This document shows positions 32,981 through 45,120 of a stretch of DNA of 64,000 nucleotides, piece after piece. Position 1 is the first letter of the stretch. The number at the start of each line of letters is the position of its first letter. The translations under genes and the position numbers were made by a program. The stretch is taken from positions 7,998,001-8,062,000 of the forward strand of contig NC_003279.8 of the NCBI RefSeq assembly GCF_000002985.6. Reading direction: 5' to 3'. The notes beneath the pieces were generated by a model, which saw only the letters and a list, made by a program, of their open reading frames with translations, did no database searches and had not been told where the DNA came from. The stretch is from Caenorhabditis elegans. Lineage: Eukaryota > Nematoda > Chromadorea > Rhabditida > Rhabditidae.

Positions 32981-34152
32981 ATGTCGTCAGGAGCACCATC
33001 GGGTTCATCAATGTCGAGTACACCTGGATCACCACCACCACGGGCTGGCGGACCAAATAGTGTTTCTTTCAAGTGAGTTTTAGTGGGTGTTTTTCCCATA
33101 AATTTAAGTGTTTATAAATTTTTTAAAATAATTTTTCAATTTTTCAGAGATCTCTGCTGCTTATTCTGCTGTCCTCCATTCCCATCATCCATTGTTTCGA
33201 AATTGGCATTCATGCCTCCAGAGCCCAGTTATACTATTACTGAAGACAACAAGTTGGTTTTAATCGAAGGACGAGCAGCATGGCCTCATCAGGAAGTCGA
33301 TATGGCGAATTGTGTCGAAATGAGAATAACGAGAACTCGGAGGCGTAATCGTGTAGCCTGTACAATGATTCGACCACTTCCAAATTCTCATTTCACATTG
33401 CTCTTCTCACATGGAAACGCTGTTGATCTTGGACAGATGACATCATTTTTGTATGGTCTTGGATTCCATCTGAATTGTAATGTATTCAGTTATGATTATT
33501 CCGGATATGGATGTTCAACGGGAAAACCGTCAGAGAAGAACCTTTACGCAGACATAACCGCCGCTTTTGAGTTGCTAAAATCAGAGTTCGGGGTTCCAAA
33601 AGAGAAAATTATTCTTTATGGGCAATCAATAGGCACCGTGCCAAGTGTCGATTTGGCAAGCCGCGAGGATTTGGCGGCACTCGTATTACATTCTCCTCTG
33701 ATGTCCGGAATGCGTGTCGCTTTTCCCGGAACAACGACAACATGGTGTTGTGACGCGTTTCCATCGATTGAGAAAGTGCCACGTGTCAAATGCCCAACAC
33801 TGGTGATTCATGGAACAGACGACGAAGTTATTGATTTCTCACATGGTGTATCTATTTACGAAAGATGCCCGACGTCAGTAGAACCACTCTGGGTTCCAGG
33901 TACGATATAAGCTTTTTGTAGTTTTCTGATTCGAAATGAAATCGGAAAAATTGTATTTAAAATTGGAATTCTTGTAAATAAAATCTCAAATTTATAGGAG
34001 CTGGTCACAATGACGTGGAGCTTCATGCAGCATATCTGGAACGTCTCCGAAGTTTCATCGATATGGAGGCTTCTGCGATTCGTGTTACTGCACCAATTAC
34101 TAACGCAACGAGTACCAATAGTCGGACGATTTCGAATGGCACATCTTCCTAG
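32981..34152 (+). CDS. aho-3: ABHD17-type alpha/beta hydrolase (332 aa)
   Basis: Serine hydrolase of the ABHD17 depalmitoylase family. As I recall, AHO-3 was found through starvation-conditioned thermotaxis in C. elegans neurons. Exons 32981-33072, 33148-33899 and 33998-34152, in phase. The N-terminal cysteine cluster CCLFCCPP is the expected palmitoylation and membrane-targeting site. The catalytic triad is visible: nucleophile in GQSIGT, acid in [10 protein letters not shown], and His in GAGHNDVEL at the start of the last exon. An oxyanion strand [10 protein letters not shown] precedes it. The S/P/G-rich first 30 residues are probably disordered and the last 25 are T/S/N-rich. The length is normal. 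The upstream acceptor at 32950-32958 suggests a 5' UTR splice or trans-splice. Confidence 0.95.
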
Positions 34153-34957
34153 TACAACATAATCAATCTCTTATCGTTTTCTGTAAATTCTAGAATCTAA
34201 AAGTTCTCATCGTTTTTAACGAAAGGTGATTGAAATTGGAGAAACAATGTGGACAATTTAAATATATCGAGGTGATATTTGTCTTTTTCGAGTTATTTTA
34301 TTAAAGTTTACCTCCCAAGTTTATTTTAATTTCTAATCTATTGAGATTGAATCCAATTTTCAAACTTATCTCATCTCCCCCGGTTAATTTAACCGCGTAA
34401 GCTTCACCTCAATCATAACTTTCCATATTCCAAATATTATATGTCTACTAACTTTCCCCTACCCAATTCGCGTGTTTTGTACGTGTAACAAAATATTTTG
34501 TATTCTAACGCAATTTATGATCATCACTCAGCCTATTGGGATTAATGATGTTCATGAAAATGCGGAGAGTACTGTATTTCTCGTCTGTTACCCAAATTCC
34601 ACACACAAGTTCATCTGCTCCGACGGGACTTTAAATTTTTCTTGTTTAAGCATAATTCCATTTTTCTAGTGTACCCAAAAAATCCCTTCATCCCAAACTT
34701 TATCTTTAATTACTGCTCACTTTTAAATTTGTTGTCGTTTTTTTTCTCAAAAACTTTATCTGTAATATGCTTTCATCCAACGAATCAAAACGTTTTGCTA
34801 ATTTCTCCTATCAAATTGAATTCCATTCTTGTGCAGCTCTAAACTTCGAATCACAATTTGTTCAAAAATAAAATTTGTTTCATTTTTCAACAATCAAAGA
34901 AATTCAAAATTCAAGAACAAATCAATTTAACAATAACAATCAGGTAAACAGTTATTT
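34153..34957. other. Convergent 3' region between aho-3 and cdc-48.3
   Basis: AT-rich 3' UTR sequence of two convergent genes. Small open frames at 34472-34669 and 34642-34842 are hydrophobic low-complexity and lack splice or start context. Confidence 0.5.
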
Positions 34958-37696
34958 TCATGCGTTCGAAGCTCGACCTGCTTTAAAATCGTCATAAATT
35001 TCAAGAAGATACGCTTCAGTTCGGGAAACAACTGCGGCAAGAGCTGAAAATATTTAGTTAATGAATAATTTAATAATATTAATTACCTTGTTCAAAATGC
35101 GTCCATTGCACGATTGTAGCATCAATGCTTTCACGCATTGCAAACATTGCAGCAGTTCTACAGACAGCAACAAGTTCTGCACCGGAATATCCTGATGTTT
35201 TTTCCACTAGTTTATCAATTGTTCTAACTGTATCATCGAATTTCATTTTTTTAGTTCGCATTTCGAGAATGGCTCTTCGTGTCACTTCACATGGTAATCC
35301 GACATAAATAGCACGATCCAGGCGACCTGAAATACAAAAAAAAATATTATTACTCGAACGGGCATTTTTTCCCCAAAACTACAGTAGTAGGTTTCAACAC
35401 GACAATTTTCTATTAGATACAACCAGGAGTACTGTACTTTCAAATTTTCAGTCGTGCAGTATTTACATCAATTTTTCATAGTTTTGTGTTAAAAAAATAT
35501 ATTTTTTAAACAGACAACCTACTTACCAGGTCTTAAAAGTGCACTATCCAATTGATCAGGCCGATTAGTTGCCGCCAATAATATAACTCTACTTGACTTT
35601 TCCAAACCATCTAACTCAGTGAGCAATTGTGCCAAAACTCGATCCGAAACTCCAGAACTTTTTTCCGAACCTCTTGAAGAACCAACTGCATCGATTTCAT
35701 CAAAGAATACAATAGTTGGAGCAACTTGTCTTGCTCTTGAAAATAAATCTCGAATTGCTTTTTCAGAGTCTCCAACCCATTTACTGAAAAGCTCCGGTCC
35801 CTTGACAGCGAGGAAATTCATTTTTGCTTCACTAGCCAGTGCACGTGCTATTAAAGTTTTACTACATCCGGGTGGTCCGTAAAGAAGAATTCCAGCTGGT
35901 GGATCAATTCCAAATCTTTCAAAAGCTTCTGGATGTTTTTGAGGCCAAATAACAGCTTGTTGAATTTCTAACTTTAATTCTTCATTTCCTCCAATATCAT
36001 TCCAAGAAACATTAGGTACTTCTAGAATAAATTGACGAATTCCAGTTGGTCTGATTCGTTTTCTTGCGTCATTTACTCGTTCCAAATGTGTTCTTCCTCT
36101 TGCAAATTTCGCCGCTTTCAGTAATGAGCATAAATCTCCGCCAGTGAATCCATGAGTGTGCCGAGCAACATCAAGATGAAGTTCCAATGGGAAATTGTAG
36201 ATGTTGCCAATTTTCGAAAGAATGTCGAGTCTCTCGTCTTGTGTTGGAACAGTGATTTCTGCTTCAATCGGGAATCTCACACGGAATCCAATGTCAAGAG
36301 TTTCGGAAGATCGAACACAAAGAATCACGCATTTCTGTAAAATATTGAATTGTAAAGTTAGAAAAAGGAAATCTATCTATTATAGGGACTCAGAAAAACA
36401 CATTTAAATTGTCCGTACAGCGCACACGATTTCAAAATGGGCATTTTTCTGTGTCCCTACAATAATATAAAAAATCATTGTTCTTACCTTTTCGTCGCCC
36501 AACAAAAAGCTCAATGCTCGATTTGCTTTCGTATTTTCTTTTTCTAGTTCATTAACATCTACAATTACAATGTTTCCAGTTGTTACTCCATTCAATTCCA
36601 TCAATTCTTCACAGCTACCAATGTAGGTTGTTGATCCAGAAAGAACTAACGCAACTTCTTTCAAAAGAAGTGTCTTTCCACTTCCAGGAAGTCCCCAGAT
36701 CAAAACTGAACACGGTGACTCTTTTTGACGAACTGGACTGATAACATAATCTTCGAGAACTTGTTTGGCGGTGAAACATCCACCAATATTTGATAAGTCA
36801 GTTGGAAGAGTTTGAAGAACATCTGAAGTCGATCCTTCTGCAGAAGCATTCAAAATTTGAATTTTGTAGCCAACAGCTGTAGATACTACTTTCGAATTTC
36901 TTTTCTTGTCGTCATCTATTCCCATGGCGCTCATCTTGCTCTCGATTGGTTCTTCTGGGGTTACTGTAACATTTTGACCCAAATATTTCAGATCAACACT
37001 GGAATTGTATTGCAGATACGAGTGACTGAGATATGCTTCTAAGAATCCACTGAGAGCCGGATTTAAAGTCAAGGATGTCTTGACTGTGACACTCAGACTT
37101 TTGAGTTTTTCAACTCTTCCACAAGACTCCAATGTGATCATTCGTTCCCGTGCAATTCTAGAAGATATTATGGATACTTTGAGAAGTGCAACTTCTTTGC
37201 AAGGCCATACTATTCCAATAAAAGAATCAGAAGAATGAATAATTCGAACTGGTTGCCGAGCAAGTAGACCTAGACTTTCCATTGTTTGTTGATTGATTAG
37301 AATTGAGTGTTCCTAGAAAAAATGAAGTGGGTCAAAGAATATATGCGATTTTTTTTCATTTTTGCAGCAAAAAATTCAAAAAACTGAAGAGTGATTTTTA
37401 GAATTTTAGAAAAACTTACATATGTAAATTTTTACAGCTATATTCGGATTTTTTAAAGTTGTTTTTTGTAAAAATCGAACCTTTTCCCATCCAACAGCGT
37501 CTGGGGGTAAAAAACCTTCTGCTTTGTCCACTGCCACATTAAATCCACGTAGCGTTCCGTTTTGAGCGCACGCAATTTCAGATTCTACGACGGGCTTTCC
37601 ACAGAAGTCTTGATGTCTTAAAGAATCTTTGGTAAGAACAACAGCATTACACTGGGGGCATGTCACGAGACTTGGTTTTTTCTTTGCACTTGACAT
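34958..37696 (-). CDS. cdc-48.3: AAA ATPase of the AFG2/SPATA5 branch of the CDC48 family (724 aa)
   Basis: Type II AAA+ ATPase, expected to remodel protein complexes such as pre-60S ribosome intermediates; in C. elegans linked to Aurora B regulation as I recall. Exons 37696-37481, 37312-36488, 36334-35527, 35326-35087 and 35043-34958, all in phase. The start lies right behind ATTTTCAG, a spliced-leader site. Residues 12-31 form a CPQC...H...C zinc-finger-like module. The D1 Walker A is GLPGSGKT, but its Walker B reads IVIVDVNE without the usual DE. D2 is fully canonical: [21 protein letters not shown], and [20 protein letters not shown]. The nearest plus-strand gene starts about 270 bases upstream, so the promoter is probably shared. 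Confidence 0.96.
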
Positions 37697-37968
37697 CTGA
37701 AAATAGGAGTTATAGTTTTGGAAATTGCATGCAAACGAAAGCAAAAGAATATAATTTTTTTTTAATTAACGAAGCAAGTAAGTAAGTTCGTGAACCTAAG
37801 ATTTGTAGTTCAGATAAACTGTGACAGAAACATGTTTCGCGAAGATTCTTTCTTCGAATAAAAAACTTTAGATAAAAAAAGATTCATTTCTGATTTTACT
37901 CATATATTCTTCCGCCGACAAAATACCAGGAAATCGTATCGTGTGCAATAAGAGAGAAAGATTCAAGA
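37697..37968. promoter_or_regulatory. Divergent promoter region of cdc-48.3 and the MGCS protein gene
   Basis: These 272 bases separate two divergent start codons. An acceptor for the minus-strand gene abuts its ATG. No defined motif can be assigned by eye. Confidence 0.5.
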
Positions 37969-39112
37969 ATGGGCTGTAGTCATAGTAAAAACAAAAACTC
38001 AAAGTCCAAATCAGCGATACTGAAGAAAGAGCATCCATTGGAACGATCGATTCATCACAATCGAGTTGCACATTTCGACGAAACGTGAGTTAACTTTTTA
38101 ATATATTCAGATTATCAATTATTCTATGATTCAGTCAGCCAACAAGTCAATCGACAAGTGTTGAATCAGAAGAACTAAATGTGAAGCATTACTCGAAAAC
38201 TTTGCTCAACGATACTGTGGAGCCAACTCATCAGAAGACTAGTGCACACGTTCCAGAGAAAAGTATCAAGAAGCAAGGTAAACGGCTTTTGTTGAATGAA
38301 CAAAGCATCTTATGAAAGTTTTTTTTTATTTCAGAAGTCAAGCAAGAAGTCAAAAAGCATGAAACAACCACAGTCGTTCACACGAATGTACATGTGCCAA
38401 AACCTACTCATAAGCTACCGTAATTTTTCATAAATTTGAAGGCGTATTGGATGTTATTTGGATGCAATATTTTGTGATTTTCGCGAGAAAATTATAGTAC
38501 AGTACCGTAGTTTTCGGGCAGAATAAAAATTTTGCATCTGAATAATATCTTATCGAAACATCCGAACTAACAAAATAATTATTTGAATATTTCAGACAAG
38601 CATCTGAAATTCCTATTGAAAGAATGGGATCAGATCCTCATACAGCTATTGCACCTACTTACCAACAAAAACAGTTCGCCACATCTACTTACTACCCAAT
38701 GCCCACAATTGGAGAAAAACAAAAATCACCAGAAAAAGCAAAACCGGCAAGAAAAGTTGATAATACTGATGAAAAGAAGAGAAAGAAAGATCAGAATGAA
38801 AAGCCAGTTATCAATGGTGAGATAATAAATTAATAATAGAAATAAGAATTGGAATCCATTCAGGACCAAATGTTCGTCATCAATTGACTCCAGAAGATTT
38901 GGAGTATATCAAACGATCGGTTCAACAAAGAAACGAACGGTATATATTGCAAATAATTTATGACATGAAATAATGAACACATTTACAGACGTGCGTTTAT
39001 GATGGCTCATCGAAATGAAACAGACGACACGTTGTATGAGCTTGAAGTACGAATGCCGGAAAAGGACTACACAAATCGAATGGAGGTTGGACAGAACTAT
39101 CGTGTCTGTTGA
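37969..39112 (+). CDS. Putatively N-myristoylated, disordered Lys-rich protein (254 aa)
   Basis: Six exons in phase: 37969-38084, 38135-38277, 38335-38419, 38596-38816, 38864-38939 and 38989-39112. The N terminus MGCSHSKNK fits an N-myristoylation site (Gly2, Ser at 5-6) with Cys3 open to palmitoylation, so plasma-membrane attachment is likely. The body is polar and basic (KKEVKQEVKKHE, EKKRKKDQNEK) with no globular domain that I recognise. A Tyr/Pro patch (STYYPMPTIG) and a short conserved-looking helix (LTPEDLEYIKRSVQQRNERR) lie near the end. The third exon's donor overlaps a stop codon in the unspliced frame, so intron retention would truncate the protein. Function unknown. Confidence 0.8.
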
Positions 39113-39183
39113 AAATTGAGAGAAATAAAGTGTGTCTGGTGAAAAAAACTTTAAAAAAATCGTTTTTGGAATGAATTGAATAT

Positions 39184-40839
39184 TTAGTGGGCAATGTGGG
39201 CGCTCAAGAAGGTCTTCACATCACGCATCTCCTGAAAATACATTAATATGATTAATATAATTTTGATTATGCATAATATGATGTGTAGTTTGATCTAATA
39301 GTTTGAAGTTTTCATTTTGTTTAATTCTTTGTAATTCTTTACCCGAAACGAGGACGTCGAAAATTCGAAAATTTAAAACTTGGAAAAATTTTAGAAAAAT
39401 ACGGAAAAAGACGAGGAAACTATTTATAGATATATCAAAAATATGTAGATTTTTTGGGAATAGAAGAAATGTTATATTTTATTTTTTTGTTTTAATCCTT
39501 TTTAATATTTTTCTTTTTCACAAAAAATTTTACATAATTTTGAAAAATCAATGGCTTCCTCGTTTTTTCCGTACAATTTTTCTAACATGTTTCCCAGTTT
39601 CTCAATTTATGATTTTTTGATTAAAAAACAGTGAAAAATTAGATTTCTCGATTTTTGAAAAAAAAAAGTTTTTTATTTAAATTTCAGGGCATTTTCATTT
39701 TTATAACTTTTTCGAAAATTCGAAATCTGGAAATTATTTTAAAACGTTTTTTTTCCAGAATTCGAGGAATCTAAAGTCGACAATTTTTTTCCTTTTTTTT
39801 ATATTAAAAAAAAAATATCGTTTTCGATTTTTAAAAAAGGAAAACCGACACTCATGTTCCGAAAATCGTTTTTTAAAAATAAAATACCTCTCCACAGCTC
39901 GAATGCTGCATTCCCCTGTAGGTGTGAAGCTCAACTTTCGGATTGAATTTTTTAATATACTGCTCGGACATTTGTCCGAATTGAAGAGGAACCAAAAAGT
40001 CGTCTGTTCCATGTCCGAGGAAGATTGGTGTAGCATTGTTCGCAGTGAAGCTCTATAAAAATCAAAAAAAATTTTTTTTTAAATAATTTGAATAATCACC
40101 CCTGGGAATTTGGTTCTCTGCAAAAAGAATGAACTGAGTCCAACAATTCCTCCAAGTTTCTGTGGATATGTGAGACCAGCGTAAATAGCGAGAGCTCCAC
40201 CCATTGAAAATCCACCGACAGCAATTCGAGAAGCTGGAATTCCAGCTGCAACTTCCGCATCAATCAATTGATGAACATATTGGGTAGCTCGATTAATTCC
40301 TTGCTCATCTTCCTGAGCATTTGGATCGAGGCCAAATAAGTCGAACCAAGCTGGCATTCGCATTCCCATATTGAGGGTTACTGGACGTTCAGAGCTGAAA
40401 AAAGTGAATCTGTTTCAGTGGATAATGGAGGGTGTCGGTTTTTCGATTTTTTGTTTTTACCGATATTTAAAAAGATCGATTTGAAAAATAGCTTGAAATT
40501 TTCTATATTTTTCCTCTTTTAAGAAGAAAATTATGTTTTATCTCATCAATATATAACCGAAATTTTATTAAAAAATTTTTTTTGTTAATTTTCTCTTAGT
40601 TTTTCGATACTTTTGTTTAATTCTATTATAAATGTACTTTTCTGCTATAATTAATAATTCTGCATTCAAAAGTACCTGTGTGGACAGATAAACTTGATAT
40701 TATCGTGTTTGGCTTCTGTCTTGAAAGCATCTGCCCAACCATGCCCTTGATCACCGAGTCCATGAAGGAAGATTAATGTTCCTTTATGCTCGCCACGTGG
40801 CGACACAATCGAAGGATTTCCGTTGGAGACTGCAGACAT
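39184..40839 (-). CDS. ath-1: Acyl-protein thioesterase (223 aa)
   Basis: Serine hydrolase that removes palmitate from proteins (APT1/LYPLA family), cytosolic and membrane-associated. Exons 40839-40676, 40394-40100, 40052-39888 and 39231-39184, in phase. Hallmarks: LIFLHGLGDQGHGW near the N terminus, FICPHS...PVTLNMGMRMPAWFD, nucleophile in GGFSMGGALA, acid in LGHGTDDFLVP, and His in GMQHSSCGE. The length is that of the family. The intron 39232-39887 is long and low-complexity. The start at 40839 gives the normal family N terminus; an upstream alternative first exon is possible but not supported. Confidence 0.96.
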
Positions 40840-41913
40840 TCTTGTCGAATCTTCTTCGTCGGATGGCGGTCCACCAAGTGAACAGAGAAGACGGGAAGAA
40901 AGTGATGACCCTGAAGTTTTCTGTGGTTTTTTTCATGAATTTTAGATAAAGAATAAAGAAGTGAGGATCTTTCGAAACGTAGCGCTCTGATTGTCAATGT
41001 CCGCGATTAGTATGAAAACATTAAAAGAAAGCAACGACACACAAAACACAAAATAGTTTCAACGAACCTATTATTGAAGCTAGAAAAGTTTTTGGTGAAG
41101 AAGAAAATGTGGAATTTGACGAGAAGGGGTGGACAGTCTGTGTAGAGACGGCAGAAGTTACAATAACTCGTGAGAAGAGGCCTGGAAAAGGGGAAACAAT
41201 GCATTCAGAATATTCTTTGATTGATTAGGCTTATTTGAGAGTGAGAAGGACATGGAATTATTCGTGCAGGTGGGAACATTTTTGAGCTGTTTATTAAAAA
41301 TTTGAATAAGTTACTGTGATTTCACAAAATTTTGACATACCTTCTTGAAGGCGCACGGAATTATTCGTATGGGTCTCGCGGCTCGCTTTCCCTCGAAATT
41401 TTCAATGAAATTATTTTTTTAGCGAGTTTGTCGCTTTCGTTTCATTTTTTTGTGAAAAATTGTTTTAAATCAGTTAAGCAAGCAGGTCAAAATCGTGTGA
41501 AATTTCAATAACCGATTTGAAAACGCTTCTGAAATTTAAAATTAGGTTACTCATTTAGCAGGATGAAACTGTAGTCAATAAAGTTTAGTAAAAAAAAAAC
41601 ACGGAAAATATTAGCTTAGTAAACTGAATAATAATAATACACAAAGGGGAATATGGGTGATCTGGGAAAAACAGCACGGCACAAACGACAAAACCTGATA
41701 AAAAGACGCAACGGCTAGTGGAAATGGCGCTTCTAGACACGCTGCGAAACATCCAATTACAGCGATCTGACACGTTCTCGGTGAAGGTATTTATGTAAAA
41801 CTATTGAAAAGATATGGTTAAATTGGAATTGAAACCAAACTTGTGAGGAATATAAAAAATAGACTTTAAAAACTGAAAAGTAGTCAAATACTTTATTTTA
41901 CAAGATGGTTGAT
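40840..41913. other. Intergenic between ath-1 and scbp-2
   Basis: Upstream region of ath-1 and 3' UTR of scbp-2. A short repeat-like patch with GGCGCACGG and GGTCTCGCGGC (41347-41385) resembles the dispersed palindromic family elsewhere in the window. Open frames at 41007-41204 and 41585-41773 (minus) lack splice or homology support. Confidence 0.5.
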
Positions 41914-42760
41914 TCACGGCAAGAGGGAAGATTGATCGATGTGAAACAGCTTGCATGAATCGTGTATTTTCCAGTTCTTCACGATGTCCTCGGTTTCTCT
42001 CTAAAAATTTTTGTATAAATTAATTTTTTCTGGAAACTTTCAAAACCTCAAATCCACTGAAATCGATAACTCCGACAACAGCAACGTATGGAAATTTGTT
42101 CATAATTCGAGACAATTCCTTTCTCGTTAACACCTCGATCATCGGTATTCCTGCGAGAGGACAGACAATTTGTAGAGAATGGAAATTCGAAGCAGCTGAA
42201 TTATTAAATATGTTTATTGCCACGAAAAATAAAGAATAAATACCTCTTAAATTATTCTCGTCCATATTTTTCGCGTAGAAGATGAGCTTTACTCTTCCAG
42301 ACTGTGCAAACTTTAGTGTTTCGTGAGCTCCACATATTACTCGTCTCTTCAGAAAGTTCTGAAATCACATAAAATCACTAATACGAAAAATTGCGAAATT
42401 TCATACCTTTTCATCCGCATTTCCTTTGCGATTCTTGTCTTGTTGGCTTTTCAAGCGCTTGATAAGCTCGAAAGCCAAGTTATCAATGTTAGCCGTTACA
42501 TTTATTGTTTCGGAAATTTTCTGAAGCTTTTTTCGATAATAAGTGAGGAAGATTTCATAAAACAGGAAGAGAAAAAAACGAGAAAAATTGGAAAAAATTG
42601 TTTTGAATATCGGTCTCTGACTTGGAGAGTTCTCTCCACTCTCTAATCTCTCATACGTGTCAATAGAGCAGACTGCATTATTGCATTTTTGACAAAAAAA
42701 AGACAGATTTTGGAAAAAAAATCCTCGTTTTAAAACGAGGTTTTGTTTTCTCAAATTCAA
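41914..42760 (-). CDS. scbp-2: SECIS-binding protein 2-like (L7Ae domain), up to 234 aa
   Basis: Short homologue of SBP2, which binds selenocysteine-insertion elements in mRNA; C. elegans has a single known selenoprotein (thioredoxin reductase). Exons 42760-42407, 42358-42244, 42195-42047 and 42000-41914, in phase. The L7Ae-type fold is seen from FLKRRVICGAHETLKF through VKLIFYAKNMDENN, CPLAGIPMIEVLTRKELSRIM and FPYVAVVGVIDFSG. The start is uncertain: the only in-frame Met ahead of the domain is at 42760. The N-terminal 70 residues it adds look non-conserved (F/S/N-rich), so another 5' exon is possible. With this start, only 39 bases separate it from the vacl-14 ATG. Confidence 0.85.
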
Positions 42761-42790
42761 TCAACTCCTCAATTTTGTTATGTATTTCAA

Positions 42791-42799
42791 CTTTTCAGA
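42791..42799 (+). other. Probable spliced-leader acceptor of vacl-14
   Basis: CTTTTCAG is followed after one base by the vacl-14 ATG at 42800. Polypyrimidine and AG sit at the expected place for trans-splicing, with no upstream coding exon. Confidence 0.6.
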
Positions 42800-45120
42800 A
42801 TGTCAGATGGGCAATATGGACCAATATCAGCTGGAATTATCCGTTCGATTACCGATAAATCATATGAAAGGCGAAAAGCGGCTGCACTTGACGTTGAAAA
42901 GTAGGCTATTTGTTTGTTATTATTCAAATAGTTTAACTTTTTAGACTAGTCCGTGATTTATTCAATAATAATCAACTCTCACAACTGGACAAATGCCTGT
43001 CCGTCCTCGGAGAGCTGATTAATTCTGGAAATTCGAATCAAAGAAAAGGAGGACTTATTGGAATGGCTGCAGCTTCTATTGCTCTTGGAAACAAGGTAAG
43101 CACGAGTGTTATGTAATGCTAAAACAATATTATTTTACAGAATGCACCGCCATACACTGCAAAATTGGTTGAACCTATTATTCCATGTTTTCACGATGCT
43201 GATCTTCAAATTCGATACTATGCTTGCGAATCACTCTACAATATTGCGAAAATTTGCAAGACATCAGTTTTAGCACATTTTGAAGACATTTTTGATGTAC
43301 TTTGGAGGGTCACGGCAGATTCTGATCAAAACGTGAGAGGAGGAGCTGAACTATTGAACAGACTTATCACAGAAATTGTCTTGTCGGAGCAAGAATTTGA
43401 CATTGCAATTCTAATGTCCTTGATTCGAGATAGAATTTACACTCAAACATCTTCAAACAGAAGATTTATTCTTGAATGGCTAAATACTATCGACTCGGCA
43501 CCATTCTTCTCTTTTTGCAATTATATTTCAGAGATTTCTGATGGATTATTCAAAATGCTCGGAGAACAAGCTCCAGCAGTTCGAGATCTCTGTGAAACTG
43601 TTCTTGGGAACTTTTTGACTGCTATCAGATCTAAACCGGAATCTCTCAGTTTGGAAGATAGAATTCAAATGATCAATGTGCTCGTTGTGCATACTCATGA
43701 AAATGAACCATTTCTCGCAAGGAAACTCTCGTTAATCTGGCTCGAGGAATTTGTGAAACTCTACAAAACTGATCTCCTAGTGATGCTGTCTACATGTCTC
43801 GTGGGAATTCTTCCGTCAATTGTGGAAACAGAATTGAAAGCGGATGCTGTAAATCGATTGCTGATGGCATTGGTTGGTGAAGCCAAGTTGGAGCAGGACA
43901 TCCTCGACAAAACGATCGAGGTATTGCTGAAATATATCAAGTACGACGTCGTGGAGACTAGAGTCACCGTATTAAATTGGATTCGACACCTGCATAGTTC
44001 AATGCCCGGTCAACTCTTCGTTCATATGCATCAAATATTCCCTGTTCTTCTCAACACGCTTTCTGATACATCGGATGAAGTACTTCTTCTGGATCTTTTC
44101 CTCATTTCTAACATCTGTCAATCAGAATCTGCTCCGGATCAGGTAGACGTGTCAACATTTGGATTAAATGAAACCGAACTGAAACAAGTTTCCCACATAT
44201 CGCCATTCCTCATAAAGTTTGTGCTGAGCCTGTTGGAAATGTTTCGCACTGAGCCAACATTACTTCGCGAAAGAGGTGTACTCATCATCAGACAATTGTG
44301 TCTTCTTCTTGAACCTGCTCATATTTATCGTGTGATTTGTGTTCTCTTGGAACGTGAATCGAAACATAACTTTGCACAGGAAATGGTATCAACTCTTCAT
44401 GGCGTTCTACTCACTGCCACCGAACTTTTCATTTTGAGAGATGAACTGCGTGCTCTCTCCAACGAATCTTCCCGATCATTATTCGAATGCATTTTCCGTG
44501 TTTGGTCAAATCGTCCGATTGCTCTTTTGGGACTGTGTCTACTGTCACAACATTATCAACAAGCGGCTGATATTGCACTTCTTCTTTCTCAAGTTGATAT
44601 CACAGTTGATGTACTACTGGAGATTGACAAACTTGTGAACCTTGTCGAGAGTCCTGTTCTCGCTTGTAAGTTCTTTTTTTGATGTGAACAAAATTCACAT
44701 TTTGACCTTGTTGAAGTGTAAATACCGAATCTATTGTTGATTTTTTAAAAGTCTTCGGTTTCAGATGTTCGTATGGACCTTCTTTCGTCAATTCATCGCC
44801 CTCCACTATGCACAGTTTTATCAGCTCTTTTGATGCTTCTCCCACAATCTGAAGCATTCGTCACCCTACATAAACGTCTTCAGGCAGTTCCGGCACTAGT
44901 GTCTATTGAGTAATTATATTTTTCTAGAACTTTCAAAAAAATAATATCAAGTTTCAGTAACTCTCCGTATGCTCCAAAAGTCCCACCATGCAGAATCGAC
45001 TTCCCACCATTAATGCTCCATTTCAAAGCAGCTCTTGCTCGCCGTCAAACCGAAGTTCGCTCACGTCACAGGGATCTTTTATCGGGAGTTGTTACCCAAA
45101 TGAAAAATGTAAAAATCTAA
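42800..45120 (+). CDS. vacl-14: VAC14 homologue, scaffold of the PIKfyve complex (694 aa)
   Basis: HEAT-repeat scaffold that holds the PI3P 5-kinase and FIG4 phosphatase on endolysosomal membranes, controlling PI(3,5)P2. Exons 42800-42900, 42945-43095, 43141-44665, 44765-44909 and 44958-45120, in phase. The N terminus (IIRSITDKSYERRKAAALDVEK, seen from residue 13) and the block PIIPCFHDADLQIRYYACESLYNI at about 90 are classic VAC14 sequences, as is WRVTADSDQNVRGGAELL. The middle consists of helical repeats. The C-terminal exons (MDLLSSIHRPPLCTVLSALLMLLPQSEAF) match the FIG4/self-association domain. The length is slightly below the human protein. The gene diverges from scbp-2. Confidence 0.96.

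Noticed and set aside
43761-43967. Antisense frame within vacl-14
   Set aside because: Shadow of the conserved coding exon.
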